Shown piece after piece: positions 36,014 through 49,200 of a DNA stretch of 64,000 bases; the stretch's first letter is position 1, and the number at the start of each line of letters is the position of its first letter. Source of the stretch: Daphnia pulex (Eukaryota; Arthropoda; Branchiopoda; Diplostraca; Daphniidae). The notes under the pieces are model-generated. The model had not been told where the DNA came from. It did no database searches and was given only the letters and a program-made list of their open reading frames with translations. The stretch covers positions 6,572,001 to 6,636,000 of the forward strand of contig NC_060020.1 in assembly GCF_021134715.1 (NCBI RefSeq). Direction: 5' to 3'. Both the position numbers and the translations under genes were made by a program.

Positions 36014-36749
36014 ATAGCATACAATACCAATACCACCGTGGAGAAAATGTTCTTCGTAAAAAAGGTATATCCACATGGATTTTGACGCAAACTCAGAATT
36101 GCTAAGCATTAGGTGGAATTGGTTTTGTACATTCAAACAAGCGAATTACGCTTTAAGTTTGAGTCTAAGCATGTAAACAGCTAAAAAGAAATCGACAATG
36201 CAGTGTATATATGTGAGGGAAACATACTGTACGGTATGCGTCACCACTCACTTCCTATACTACTAACTACGTACTTGTGGTATAAATTACGAACAATATG
36301 TTTACTATATTGTCTGCTGTTATTGTTCCGGAATACAAAGTCTCTACATTTTGCCCAACTCAGCGCCGTAGCGTGTAAAAGGTAAACCTACAAATGCACA
36401 GATTGAGACACACACAGACGAGTAAAAGACTTTGTAATGACAGTGTTGTGCATAGAAAAGAATAGCCTATTCATGCAGCTGCAGTTCATTATTGTTTCTG
36501 GTCGGATACCACCAGCATCCTCTCGTTAGTACGCAATTGAAATGACATCATTCAATTTTCAAATGGTTATGGGACAATTAACGATAAGGAATAAAATTCA
36601 ATAACCCATTCACATGTTTCCCGAATCCTGAATTCTCCTGGTACGAAGTTGGTATAGCAGTACGTTGCTAGTCATTAGTCAAATGTTTTTTTTTTTTTTT
36701 TGTTTTTTGTATTTAATCCAAATTTCCGTACATGTGTGCACCTTATCCT
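36014..36749. other. 3' flank of gene C
   Basis: AT-rich DNA with a poly-T run near 36686-36710. No gene is seen. It holds the 3' UTR of gene C. Confidence 0.45.
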
Positions 36750-39700
36750 TTAACGATAAGGAAGCGGTTGGTATTGCAAAAGCCAGTAAGTTTTCATTTC
36801 ACCTTTTCCCTGTTTAATATCGAATTCGAGTGAAGCAAAAAAAAAAAAAAAAAGATTAGTTTATTCTTTGCCATAAGAAGTTTTGACGATAAATAAAAAA
36901 AAAGTCAGATAACTTGCAATGAATTACCTTAATCATCACGATCCCTCGCTTCTCAAAGAGGAATTCGGCAGAGCATTGCATCAGGTTGTACACTGTACTA
37001 GAAATGTGAATTTTCCCCGGCTAGATCAACATTTAAAATTCGATTAAAAAATTAATTCACGACAACGTTACTACGCCACAATAGCTGAATACTATTTTTT
37101 ACCAAACTGGTTGTTTGCATTCTAGCCGCAGTGTTGATAGTGTCGCCAAAAAAACAATAGCGAGGCATTTTCCTTCCCAAAACTCCAGCAACCGCTGGAC
37201 CGGAATGAATACCTAAAAATAATTTGTTATCAATATTCATCACGAATGACTGATGGAGATGTGAATAGCAAATGATAGCAAACCTATGCGAATTTCGACG
37301 GGTATCCCAACCTTTGTAGATAGTTCATTGATTGCATCACGGAATTCAAGGGCAACTAGACGGGTAAAATCAAAACTAATTTAGGTTTTTTTTTAAAGAA
37401 ATTATGACCACATATGTACGTACCCAAAAATATATCTTTGACGTGCGACTCGCATCTTGTCGGTGCCCCTCCTACGACCATGTAAACATTTCCGATTGTC
37501 TCCACCTGCATTAATCACACTCACACACTAACGAGTGAACACTTTTGTTGGAGAATTGTGAATTTACTTTATAAACATTAGGCTGATGGTCAACGATCTT
37601 GTCCAGTGCGGAGAAAACGGAATTCATACAGCTGACAGCCTCTAGCGCACTTTTTATCATGATGTCTTCTATGTTAGTCATTTCGACAAAAGAGACGGTG
37701 ATACATTCGAAAACCTAATTTGGAAAAACAAATTAAATGACGTTAGAAATTCCGGAAAGTGGAAATGTTTGGCTAGCTTCCATCGAACTTTAAGGTACAA
37801 GTTTACAAAGCTAACAAGATAACCTTAAAGCCTTACTTCACAAGTGTCAACAGGTTCTTTGCCTCGTCGCAAACTCTCGGCGATGGATTCGGGAATCATG
37901 GAATAAAGCAGCTCGTCTCCTCTTCGCTTCCACTCGTCAAGGAGTTCATGAGTTACCTGTAGCTCTTTAGCTTTCTCTTCGGCTCGTTCGTACAAATCTT
38001 CCAACCTTAAAATAATACAGTTAACGTGTGATTTTCTCAAATACAATTCAATAGTTCAATTTTACCTGGAACTATGCTGCTGTCCCGTCATCACCAATTC
38101 GCGACCATGTCCGTGCAAACTAAGATCGCTGAGCGCAAGGCCCACCTCTGACAGGTCATCGATGTTGTTAATTCTAGGGAATACGTTAATTTAGCTGATA
38201 CCAATAACTGACTGCTTTTCTTTTCCAGGGTTTTATCCTTTCAGATATCGTACTTACAGCGGATTGCAGAGATATATGATGGCTTGCCAATCCTTCACGT
38301 AACGCATCTCTCCACGAAGAAAAAGACGGAGAGGCTGTTCGTACTTCGGTTCGTCTGGCAAAGTTTTACAAATCTTTGATAGTTGATATTCTTCCGTGTT
38401 ATTAGACAGCATGATTTCGAGTTCGCATGCGACGCGCTGAAGTGTGACCAACTGAATCAAAAGAAATATGAAAATCAATAGTGGAGATATAAGTTTAACT
38501 ACAAATTGGAGTATCAATTTGAGAAAAAAATAGATTTACGTTGTCCCAAGTAAGGTTTAATCTAGGACGACGCAATCTTGCAACGTCTGGCAGAATCTGT
38601 CCGATCAACATCCGCCACAAAAACATTTGTTTTAACTGATGGCCAGCAGCGATTATCTTTAAGTCGGAACGGAAAATCAGACAGAAGGGGAAAAGTTGCA
38701 GCAGAATGGAACTGGAGAGTTGAGGCAACGATTCCTGTTGAATGTTGGCCGTTGTCGAGGTGAGGAAGTTTGCTTTCCGCTCTAGTGCCATACTGGCACC
38801 GCGTTCAATCGCTTTGCAGGCCATGTAATCACCGTTGTCAAAGTTGAGGCGGATTTGGTACTTGTAGCCTCCTTCATTATTACCACATGGCTCATCTGGA
38901 ACGTGGCCCATCGAAAGTTGAAGGCCATAGAAATCTGCAGCAACTTGACGTAATAAACCTGTAGAAATCATCATCTGTCGTCAATATCTATTTAGATGGC
39001 GGCGAATTTAAATAACTTCCAACGTTGGAACAGCAAGAAACAAGTAAAGAAAAACATGCAAGCCAGCCGCTGCAATAAGGTAACCGAATCTAACTCAAAA
39101 TTTGCTCAGGAAGAAAAATTAGCATTTGTAACGGGAACAAAAAAAAAAAAAAAAAAAACGATTACCGTAGAGAAATGGAGGAAACCCGCACCGAGATGTC
39201 CTGTAATGTATTAAAGCACCTTCAGCATCTTCTTCCAAAACGTAAATAAAAGGGTGATCCATTTTAGGATATCTGTACTTCATATGGAGATGAACAGTAT
39301 CGATAGCGGAAAGAAAGTCGCAAAAAAATCGTCCGCATCTCTACATTAAAACAATTAAGAAACAATATAAAATTTTCGAAATCTTAAGTTAAATACAATA
39401 AGACTACAACGGTGCTGTGTTGCGATTGTTTGAATGACATCTCAGAGGGCTTATTATCGGTTATTCTTATCTCTAGTACAAAACCCACGCATCCTTAGCA
39501 CATCCTTACATTTCCTAGAACTGTTCTTCCCTTCCCATCGCCGCACACTGCTACGATATGCTTTCCCACTTCCTCTGTATCACCTTCAGCGCCCCCACTC
39601 TCTTTTCTTCCCGAATCAAATCCTAGTCTCTCACACCAAACACTATATATTAATTTGTACTTCAATCAATTGTATGGGCAACGCTAGCCCGCGCGGACAC

Positions 39701-41339
39701 GCCCGACCAAAATGAAATAAATTAAAAATACTTAACTCGGTTTAGAGGTTTATAGGACGAAGCAGATGCAATAGTGAAATGATATTTAATACTTTCCCAT
39801 TCCACTTAGAAAGATACAATGTCATTACATGAGATTATCCGAAATACTGTGCGCTGTCAGGGTAACATTTTATGGTTGAGCCATTGATTTCTAGTCATGC
39901 TACTTATAAAATGTTTACACATTTACTTACTTATAAAGTGCACATATCAGAGCCATTTCAAGTACACATATTGTTTACTGCCTTCGGGAACGTGAACACT
40001 AAAACAGAAATCGGCTCAAGCCGGCATCATTAATCTTGTATTCAAACTTCCCTTTCAAGAAATTGCCCAATATGTCATCCTGTTGATGTCATTTCACGGA
40101 ATTACCGAATTACTGGAATGGGCTGTTGGAATTCTAACCAACTTCAACATGGGCCGGCTAAGCCACTAAGACAACCGGAACCAATTTGATGTGTACGCGG
40201 GACTGCGCAGAACGGAACGAATTGCAGGCCCACACATAAAAGACGGAAGTAGAAAAAGTTACGACTTACTTTGATCAACTTTTCGTATCCGAAAGTTCCA
40301 GCTGCACGGATGAAACAGCGGCCAAAGTAAGCAAGGAAATCTTGCACGGTCCAACCGTTTGCGATTATTGTCACGGCAGCGTTGGCCAGCTTCATAACTA
40401 AGTCCTAATCCAACATGTATTCATTTTATCAATAAAAGACACTCACTTCTTTGAATCGTTATTTACGTCCGGATAGATACTGTGAGTGCAAAAGGTTGTG
40501 TTGCGATAGCCCACTCTGTCTAGGAGCGAGAACCAAACGTCGTTCCCATATTCCGTCTAAGAATAATAAAAAAAGAAGTTTGATTATTAATCGGACGGCA
40601 AGCACAAATTTACTTATTTCGGGCTAAACTTTTAATTTAACAAGCACTATCTCCAGCTTCTTCACGATCTCCGTTTATTCGGTCGATTATAGGTAAACTA
40701 GAGTTAAGCGTCTAATTATTAACATGTGTCTGAATCTGAATCGTCTTCGCTTGAGTGCCTTACTCCGAAGTCCGATAAAGTGTTGAAAGAAGCGCGTTGT
40801 TAACTTTTCCTCGTGAAAGCATAATACGTAGTATTAGTTTATAAAATTACTTAGACGGGAAGCCTATATTTGCAAAAGATTTTATTTAATTGGGTAGCGT
40901 TACATTTAAAAAAAAATGTTGGAATAGTCGGGTCTCGTAACATTTAAGATCACATTTTGGCTCATTATAAACGCCTTTCTTTGTTCGTTATCGCTAATGG
41001 ACCCAATTCCTTTTTTTAACAATCGCTATATGTTCTCACTATATGCTCTCGCTATAAGTCTAACAAACTTATCGAGAAAGAGCAATTCCACTTCTTTATC
41101 TCTTTGTTCTTTTATTGCATTATATCTTACTAGCTATGAATAAGATCATTCGAAGATTTCAATTTAATTTACATGCGCCTTCACTCGCATGATATACGTA
41201 TACATACAGTTCCATGAGAAATTGAAACTAAGTTAAACCTAGTTACAACTCTGCATCATTTGAAAAAGTCTATAAAATGAAAATAAAAAATTCTTACCTG
41301 AATTACCGATCCAACGGTCACAAAAATGATTCCGTACAT
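36750..41339 (-). CDS. Gyc-89D-like: Soluble guanylyl cyclase subunit, Gyc-89D type (gene C)
   Basis: Fourteen exons: 41298-41339, 40467-40556, 40270-40404, 39166-39340, 38540-38958, 38258-38451, 38066-38173, 37837-38005, 37568-37714, 37424-37505, 37284-37355, 37103-37212, 36928-37020 and 36750-36809, 631 aa. Start [14 protein letters not shown]. Haem His106 ([11 protein letters not shown]) and Y-R-T-S-R are present. The HNOBA domain and signalling helix ([19 protein letters not shown]) are intact. In the cyclase domain the first metal Asp is Glu455 (SFVEMTN) and the second is Asn499 (ETIGNVYM). The guanine-selecting Cys564 ([10 protein letters not shown]) and DTINTAARM are kept. It is closely related to gene B, with the same intron positions and even a conserved intron segment. 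As a subunit lacking both metal Asp, it probably works as a heterodimer. Confidence 0.88.
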
Positions 41340-41645
41340 TTTTAATAGTCACTGATGCTTAAGGTCCGTACATGTGATGCGCTGCGAACCAAACAATGTG
41401 TATATTAGAACCCTAGAGACGATAGAAAGAAGATAGAAAATAACTAGTTTGTGTGATAACCGAAAATTGAAATATAAAACCTTTGGGAAAAATAAATTTT
41501 TAATCTTTAAACAAGAATTAACAGGGAAATTGGGCTAGTGAATTTCAGAACTTGTGGAGCTGAGGAATTGTAAGTTCACTGCACCGGACTTACTTTTCCC
41601 TTATGCAGGCTATTGGGACTATACGGAGAGGTTTCCTTACGTCCC

Positions 41646-41713
41646 ATACGGAACCCTAACCCCTTGTCATTTGTTGCTTTCTTTCAAGCTCTTACCTACG
41701 AGCATGCGTACTA
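41646..41713 (-). promoter_or_regulatory. Upstream block shared by genes B and C (C copy)
   Basis: The counterpart of the block at 33943-34012: a pyrimidine/TTGTTGCTT word followed by GAGCATGCGTACTA at 41700-41713. Both lie upstream of their genes on the same strand. Confidence 0.4.
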
Positions 41714-42044
41714 GCTGAAAGTTGACCAGTTGGATCTTCCATATTTTTGTTTTATTTTATTTTGAAAATTCCAGCAACTCTTTTGAGTCGATTTCTACGC
41801 CTCACATTTTAAGAGGCCGAAGATATTTCTAAGAAAATCCGCTTCGATCGTCGGAAGAGCCGTGGCCCGTGGGTTGTTGATTGAAAGGGGCCCACAGCAG
41901 AGGAATGGATGTATCGGCTAAAGATATTAGTGTAAGAACCCACGGAATTTATGTTATAGAGAATTCTTATTAAATTGTGGGAATTATTTGAAATAAGGGA
42001 GAAAACAAAAAAAATCGCCTAATTAAATTAATTTGATTTTCACT

Positions 42045-42473
42045 ATGAAAAATTCCCAGCAAATATGTCGATCTATAATACTCGTCGTTCTATTTTTCAT
42101 CTCGAATGAACGTCTTCCCAACAAGGATACAAGTGACGTCTGTAACACGAGCAGTTCCCTTCTCAGCAAAGAAAAAAGAAAATATTTGTCTTACTTTTCT
42201 GACGGTAGACGTTGGCTTAACGTTTTAAAAACAGCAACAAGCAACACCACACAACATCCAATCCATAGACCACCCCAGAAGGTGAAACAGTCTCTTAAGT
42301 TTGCACAGGAGGTATTTTTCCGGGTGAATTGTAGAAATTACGTTGCATTCCATTTACTGTGTGTTATCGACAATTCTCGAAAACAAGCGGTAGTTATGAG
42401 TGAAGTTCAATTTTTCAAACGGTATCTGTCTCAACGAAGATCCCTCGTTGGTGCGTGCTGGACTGTCCACTGA
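42045..42473 (+). CDS. Orphan open reading frame (142 aa), doubtful
   Basis: An ATG-started frame with a hydrophobic N-terminus that resembles a signal peptide (ICRSIILVVLFFISN), then a basic, low-complexity-free stretch with three cysteines. It lies antisense between two cyclase genes. No family is recognised and no splice structure is needed. Its length is only modestly above chance for AT-rich DNA, so it may well be spurious. Confidence 0.15.
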   Translation: MKNSQQICRSIILVVLFFISNERLPNKDTSDVCNTSSSLLSKEKRKYLSYFSDGRRWLNVLKTATSNTTQHPIHRPPQKVKQSLKFAQEVFFRVNCRNYVAFHLLCVIDNSRKQAVVMSEVQFFKRYLSQRRSLVGACWTVH

Positions 42474-43207
42474 GAATGCTCGACCCAAATCATTTACTAA
42501 TAATTGTGGAAAGAGAAATGGGGCGAGTCAAGTTCAATGTTTTATTTTTCTTTCCAATGACCTTTGATCGACTCATTCAGTAGAAAGTATAGTGTCAGAA
42601 ACCAGTATGAACTCGCCAAATATGGAGGACATACTGTACTCTCGTTGGTTGCGCATTTGGACCTTTTTTAATTGCAGTCAGCTTTTGTTGTCAGTTGCGA
42701 CTTCAACCAAGAAGCTTTCAAGAAACGAAGGTCAAGATGGATGAAACTATTTTGTGTATTGTGCGCTGCATATAGAGCCAATGTTCTTATATATATTTGC
42801 AAGAGCAACATCATCATCCAAATGTAACTTTTATAGCAAATCCCATAGTTCTTAGACAGCGAAGTGATCACAAAGCGACGAGTGAACAACTATGTTACAA
42901 GAATTTTGTTTGTTGTGACACATGAAATATTTTAAAATATTGAGTCCTTCACTTATTCGTGGCCTTTTCATGGCGACTCTTTTTCCTGATTCGTTTTTGG
43001 GGCTAGACACTATACTCATAGGCCAATAACATTAAAGTATATATATTTGTTTTACGCGCCTGCTAAACAGTGATAGTTCACAAATTATACGCCTACGTGT
43101 GGCCGACCAGTAATTTTTGAGATCGATCTTTCTAATTTTGTTTACACATCAGAGACGTTTGGACGAATGATTGAGGAGGAACCCGTACTGGGATAGTCTC
43201 GGAAAGC

Positions 43208-46200
43208 TCATGTCGAATTCCCATCGGGCGCTTCGTATCTCAGCAACCAGTGAGTCTTCATATCTCCTTTGCCCTAGGACATAAAAGAAAAAGATAACAG
43301 TAGTTGGAAGAAAGTTTATGCAGCAGGCTTTCGAGCAATATGTAGTATTAGAGAGTAGAGCTGTAGATTTGTTATAAACCAATAACGATCTGTTTGTGAA
43401 ATACCAGATTTAAAAGCGAGTGCGCGAACAAAGCCAATCTATTGCACGATATGTGGACACAGTTGCATTGAGTGCCATATGACCATGAATATCTTTTATC
43501 CTGTTATTCGGCCATAGAGGCGGATATACGCATAAGGTATCGTCAAGTATAATCGTATGGTAAAGTCGTCGTTGAAAGTCGGTTCTCATGTTTGTGTCGT
43601 GCGCTGTCAAACGTGCGGGACCAATCGGAGAATAGAAAACAAGAGTACGGAGAACCAACTTTCATCCAGGAATCGTAAGCTTGTATACGTATCCGTGCCC
43701 TGTACCTTGACGAATACCGTCCCACGCATCTCGAATACAAATCCGTTAAAGTTGTGCAAGCGACAAAAGGAGTTTTGAGAGATGTGAATTTTCCCAGGCT
43801 GAAAATAGTAATTAAAAAAAAATAATCAATTGTTTAAATATTTCTTCTTTCTATTATATGATGTCGCCCGATATCTTTCAGCGCGTTAGTAAAATTCTGT
43901 ACCAAGCTTGTGGTTTGCATTCGTGCAGCAGTGTTGATTGTGTCTCCAAAAAAACAATAACGAGGCATTTTCTTTCCAACTACACCGGCTACCGCCGAAC
44001 CGGTATGGAAACCTTGGCGATTCAAATGATAATTAAGTTAATTAAGTAAGTTGTCACAACTATAAATTTAGCACCAACCACGCTAGGAATTGCTAGTAAT
44101 CAAATCATACCTATTCGTATGTGAACAGACATTTTAGTATCTTTCACCATTGTGTCGATTTCGTCCCGAAAACTAAGGGCCACTGGAATCCACAAAGTTT
44201 TAATTAGAAATCGGGACTTAAGTGTGTAATAATTCTAAGAGCAATATACCCATGGCAACATCTTTGACGTGGGTTTCGTTGGTTTCTGGCGCTCCGCCAA
44301 CGACCATGTACACCTTTCCCACCGTCTCCACCTGCATATCAGACGAGCTTTAGAAATTAATCCGCCCAACAAGCAGATGACGTCTGGATGACGTAATTAA
44401 GTTATTCAAGTAGGCTATAGCTAGGCTGTATATGTATAAACCCACCTTGTAGACGTTATGTTGGTCGATAATGTTATCAAAGCACGAGAAAACTGCGTTC
44501 ATGCAACTGACCGCTTCCATCGGATTAGTGGCTGTGATTTCGTCGATGTTGGCTAATTCTACAAACAAGACTGTGATGCTCTCGAATGCCTAGATATATC
44601 ACAAAAGGCACGTCACACACCCCCTATTCGGGCTCATGTATTATACGGAATCCTTACACAAAGGATTCCTCTGACACTCTTGTTTTTTTTTTTGTCAAGA
44701 TTTGAAATATCAAATATTATTTCTAAAAAAAAATACAAACAAGTTAATTCAATCAACCATCCCATATTCTACCTACTTGACACGTGTCAACTGGGTCGGT
44801 GCCGCTACGCAAAGTGTCGGCCACCGATTGCGGGATCATGGAGTACAAAAGTTTGTCTCCGCGTTTTTTCCACTCGTCTTGCAGTTCGTACGTTTGCTGG
44901 AGCTGTTGCGATCGCTCTTCGGCCCGCTCGTACATATCTTCCAGCCTAGAAAAATGGTTGTGCCATGTTAATGACGACTATGTTAACAGTGCGGATCAGC
45001 ATACAAAGTACCAAAGAGAAGAATACAGACCGTGAGTTGTGCTGCCATCCGGCCATCACCATGTCTCTACCATGTCCGTGAAGGCTGAGATCGTTAATTG
45101 TCAAACCCATTCCGTCCATGTCTTCCAAGTTGTTTATTCTGCAGTCGCATAGAAAAATATTTAAAATGGTTAGTAGGAAGCAGTCAACTTTTTTTCCCCG
45201 TGTTATTATTATTTGAATAAATCGGGACTAACAAAGGATTGCAAAGGAAAATCATTGCGTTCCAGTCCGACAGATAGCGTAACTGTCCCTGCAGCATAAG
45301 ACGTCGATTTTCCTCTTTCGCTTCTTTATTGGCCACCGCATTTGAATCCGCTTTGGAGGCAGCCAAGTGGCGCGCGTTTTTCTTTGCCGTTCGGATCGCT
45401 GGCAGCAACTCCATTTCACACAAGACTTTTTGGAGGCTGTACAACTAAAAATACCAAAAAGAAATCCGATGGTAAGACAAATACGACAAGGAAAAGTCGA
45501 TTCATTACGTTGTCCCATGTGAAAAGGAGCTTGGGTCGGCGTACTCTGGCGACATCAGGCAGCGCTTGGCCGACAAGGGCATTGTCTGGAAACATTTGCT
45601 TCAATTGCCGGCCGACCGCGATAATCTGGAGATCTGGACGGAAAACCAAGGTGAAGGGAAAGAGCTGCATCAGGATGCTGGAGGAGAGCGACGCCAGGGC
45701 TTTTTCCGACGCCATTGTGCTGGCGCTTCCGCGGCTCGAGATATTTATCCGGCCCAGCTCCAAACTGCCGTTGCACGCCGAACGACCAGTCATGTAGTCG
45801 CGGTTATCGAAGTTGAGTCGGAACCGAAACTGATAGCCCTCCTCTTTGTTGAAAGGCGTTTTAGTCAGTTCCTCCACCGTCAATTGAATCCCGTAGAAGT
45901 CGTGCGCTATCTGGTGCAGCTGACCTGACATTCGATCGTGAAACTATTTCAATCGCCAATTCCAGAAATTGTCGACTCGGTTAAAGTTACACTTTCCAAG
46001 AATGACGGGAATTCCGCCCTATAGTACTGTTGCCGGCTCCCTAGGGGTGGATTTTGGCATGCACCATTCATGTGTACTATATACAATCTTGGAGAGTGTA
46101 AGCCGGAATTTTTTGGGTTTCGAGTCGACAATCCCATCAATCGCCCGGTTGGCACCGAGTGCGTAATGTAAAAATAATTGCGTTCACATGCGAGGAGACG

Positions 46201-49200
46201 AGAGATATCAGACGGAGGTCAATCAATCTTGGGACATATTCCACAAAGAGACAAGGCGTGACCTAATTATTGGCCGTTACCAATTAAGTAAGGGCAGAAG
46301 CCGTTGCGTGTCGTCCGGTAGTGAAGCAGGACGCCCTCCGCATCTTCGTGCGATATGTACATGCTGGGGGAAACCATTTTCGGATACATGTATCTCATTT
46401 GTAAATGGATATTGTCGATGCCGGTCAGGAAGTCACAGAAGTAGCGGCCACAAACCTGCGTTTTAATGAGGGGCACAGAAAAAAACAACAAAAACAAGTC
46501 AAGCGATTAAATATAGAAACAAGTCACGAACCAACATCCAAATGCCATGACCCCTGCCATTTGCATGACTTACTAGCGTCTATTCATTGACTGCTGCGTA
46601 TAGTACGAGTAAACGAAAGGCGTTTGATATATGCACACGGCTTCACGATCAAATATATATCCACGGATTAAAAGAAAAGGGAAGGTACCGTAGGAAACCC
46701 CTCGATAAAAAAAAATAAGATTCCTGACAATGGTAAATATCGATTGAGAAAGTGTCAAGAACAGACGCACGCACGAGTTATTCAAGGATCTACTATACTG
46801 ATGGGCAAATCGATATACTGGATAGAGATCTTGCTATACATAGCTGAGCGGGTGTTCCCAATCACCGGACGGTCGCAAGTGATATATGAATTCGATCAAT
46901 CGAAAGACATATGGGTTACATATTCACGGCGGTACATAACGGGGTGGCCGGTTCGCGATATTGGTTTTTTTTTCTCGTCCCGCCGGGCGAGTCGTGACTA
47001 TACTGTACCCTCAATTCGCTGATGCTGTTTTATATCTTTCGCTTTCGTATGTACGGACGCAGGAAATTAAATCTATCTCACAACTTAGAGATGGACGGCA
47101 GCGGAAAAGGAGTTGAATGGCTTCCTGCATTGTCACTGCGCGGTAGTAACACAGAGTCGACAGTTAGAACAACGGATAACAACTTCAAACCAGGAGATCT
47201 TATCTGAATCGATAGCATAGCGATACGCGGGGCAAGTACGCGGGAAAGAAGAAGAAGAAGAAGAAAATCGAGCTGACGCAAACGAAATGAAATGACAAGG
47301 GCTCGCTCGCAAGATCTCATCATATTATGGCCAATAAAAGAAAACAAGCTTAGGGGGTTACGGGGATACTAAGCAATCTACTCGCCAAGGATTGTGAGCA
47401 ACGAATTGGACATAAATCCCGACGGGTTAATTGTGTTCTCTACGCATCCACTCTGCAGGACAGTAATAACGGACGCCAATATAAATAAAGAACAGTTAAG
47501 TGCCAAGCCATGGCGTGAAGTACCTATTAACCAACTATTAACGTCCGAACCCATTGTCGTTATTCAGTATTAACAAGTTCGCTGATGGGGACAGTGCTCA
47601 GGTTGCTGCGACCAATGGCGATCAGTTCGGCAGTAAAGGTGTCCTCAATAAAAGCGTCATTAAAGACGGACAGGGAGCAACAGACTCCAATTGATAAATA
47701 TCCCCCGTCTCGCCATAAGTAAATACGTAGACGGCAGGTATATTACCGAAGCTTTATTATTGCCGAGTTCTCTTGTTATTGCCTTTATATATATAGCTAG
47801 AAGCTATTCTAGCCGTCGTATATTAAGCCGGGAAATCTTTTGGCTTTCGGGACTACTACGGTACGTACTCTATCAAGATGAGCAGAGCGCGCGCTCTATC
47901 TCTATCTGCTTAGAGCGCACGCAAACCGTCAAGGAAAAGATTGGACAGACTTTGATCCCCGATGAAGTCCCTCTCGATGGTATGGCAGTTCGTCTTATTT
48001 CCTTGATGTGTCAATGGGTACTCTATATCTAGACAGCAGACTCTCGTATAGCCTTAATAGGTTTTTTATACTGCCTCCCAGCAGCCTATATAAGATTAGA
48101 ATAGCAAAGAGCTTTCATTTACTTCTATAGTCTTTTCCCATGTGAAGTCGCTCAATCTGGAATAATTGGAATAGGTTCGACGTCAGCGCAATTTTATGTT
48201 TTTAATGTCGATATTTTTGATACTCCAGCGCTTTTTAAACGAACGGTTTTTGGCTGGTGGATTAAGGTTTTTCACGACCTGTCGTAAATCGCTGAAAAGT
48301 TATACATCAGCGCGTTTTATGCCCATAAATAATATCCCGGCCCAATGTCCTGAAAGTAAAAAGAAAAATGGCAACGGCTTGAAACTGTCTCCGCGGGACA
48401 ATAGCTCGTCCCGATACTTTGATTCATGTTTCCGTTGCGACATGACAACAGTTTGCCATCGGAAACGACCAAATTACAAAAATCTCATCCGACCTTAGAG
48501 ACACAAACACAACGTACGGAGGACATAAACAAGAGGAAATCGAGCGTTATCTGGCAGAGGCAAGACGCGTCCAATTGCGCAACTTTTTCTCTCCCCCCTC
48601 TTCCCTGTTATTTCTACTTGACGTTGTTTTGAGAAAGGTGAATCCAATATAAATCGCCGTCGTTATTTTTCACCGGATAGTTTTGGCATCGATCCTATAT
48701 ATATGCTCCCGCGAGCATTCGCCGATATCGGTCGCGTAACTCAAACGAGACATATTGTCGGTTACCCCGCGCCCGGCCCCTGCACCGCCATACACGCCCG
48801 GTCAATTCGCATTGGCTGGAGCAGAAGCTTTTTTAGAGTGCACCATCAATATCTGTCAAGGGCATTGCTGGATACATTAGTGTCACAACCCTTGACAGGT
48901 GCCCTATTCACCGACGAATTCAATCTTTTAGCGAGTCGGAATGAAATTGAATTTGTCTATCGAGTTGCAATCCACGATTAAAGCAAGAGCGACAACTGAC
49001 CGCACCTTGTTACTTCGGCTGTCGACTCCGTCCGTTTTCGGAGAACGCCCAGCACTCGGCGTGTTACTGAACTTTCTGTCTCACACGCGGACGAATTCAA
49101 GAAAAGGCACGATCATAATAAGCGGTTGAAAAGGTCTTATATATTTCGCCGGCTTAAAGGAAAGGATGTATGGACCAGTGATGACGTGGGGCTTGGCTGC

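Larger units (their letters stand above)
41340..43207. other. Intergenic region between cyclase genes C and D
   Basis: Upstream flank of C and 3' flank of D. The only notable content is the shared block at 41646-41713 and an orphan open frame on the plus strand (42045-42473). Confidence 0.4.
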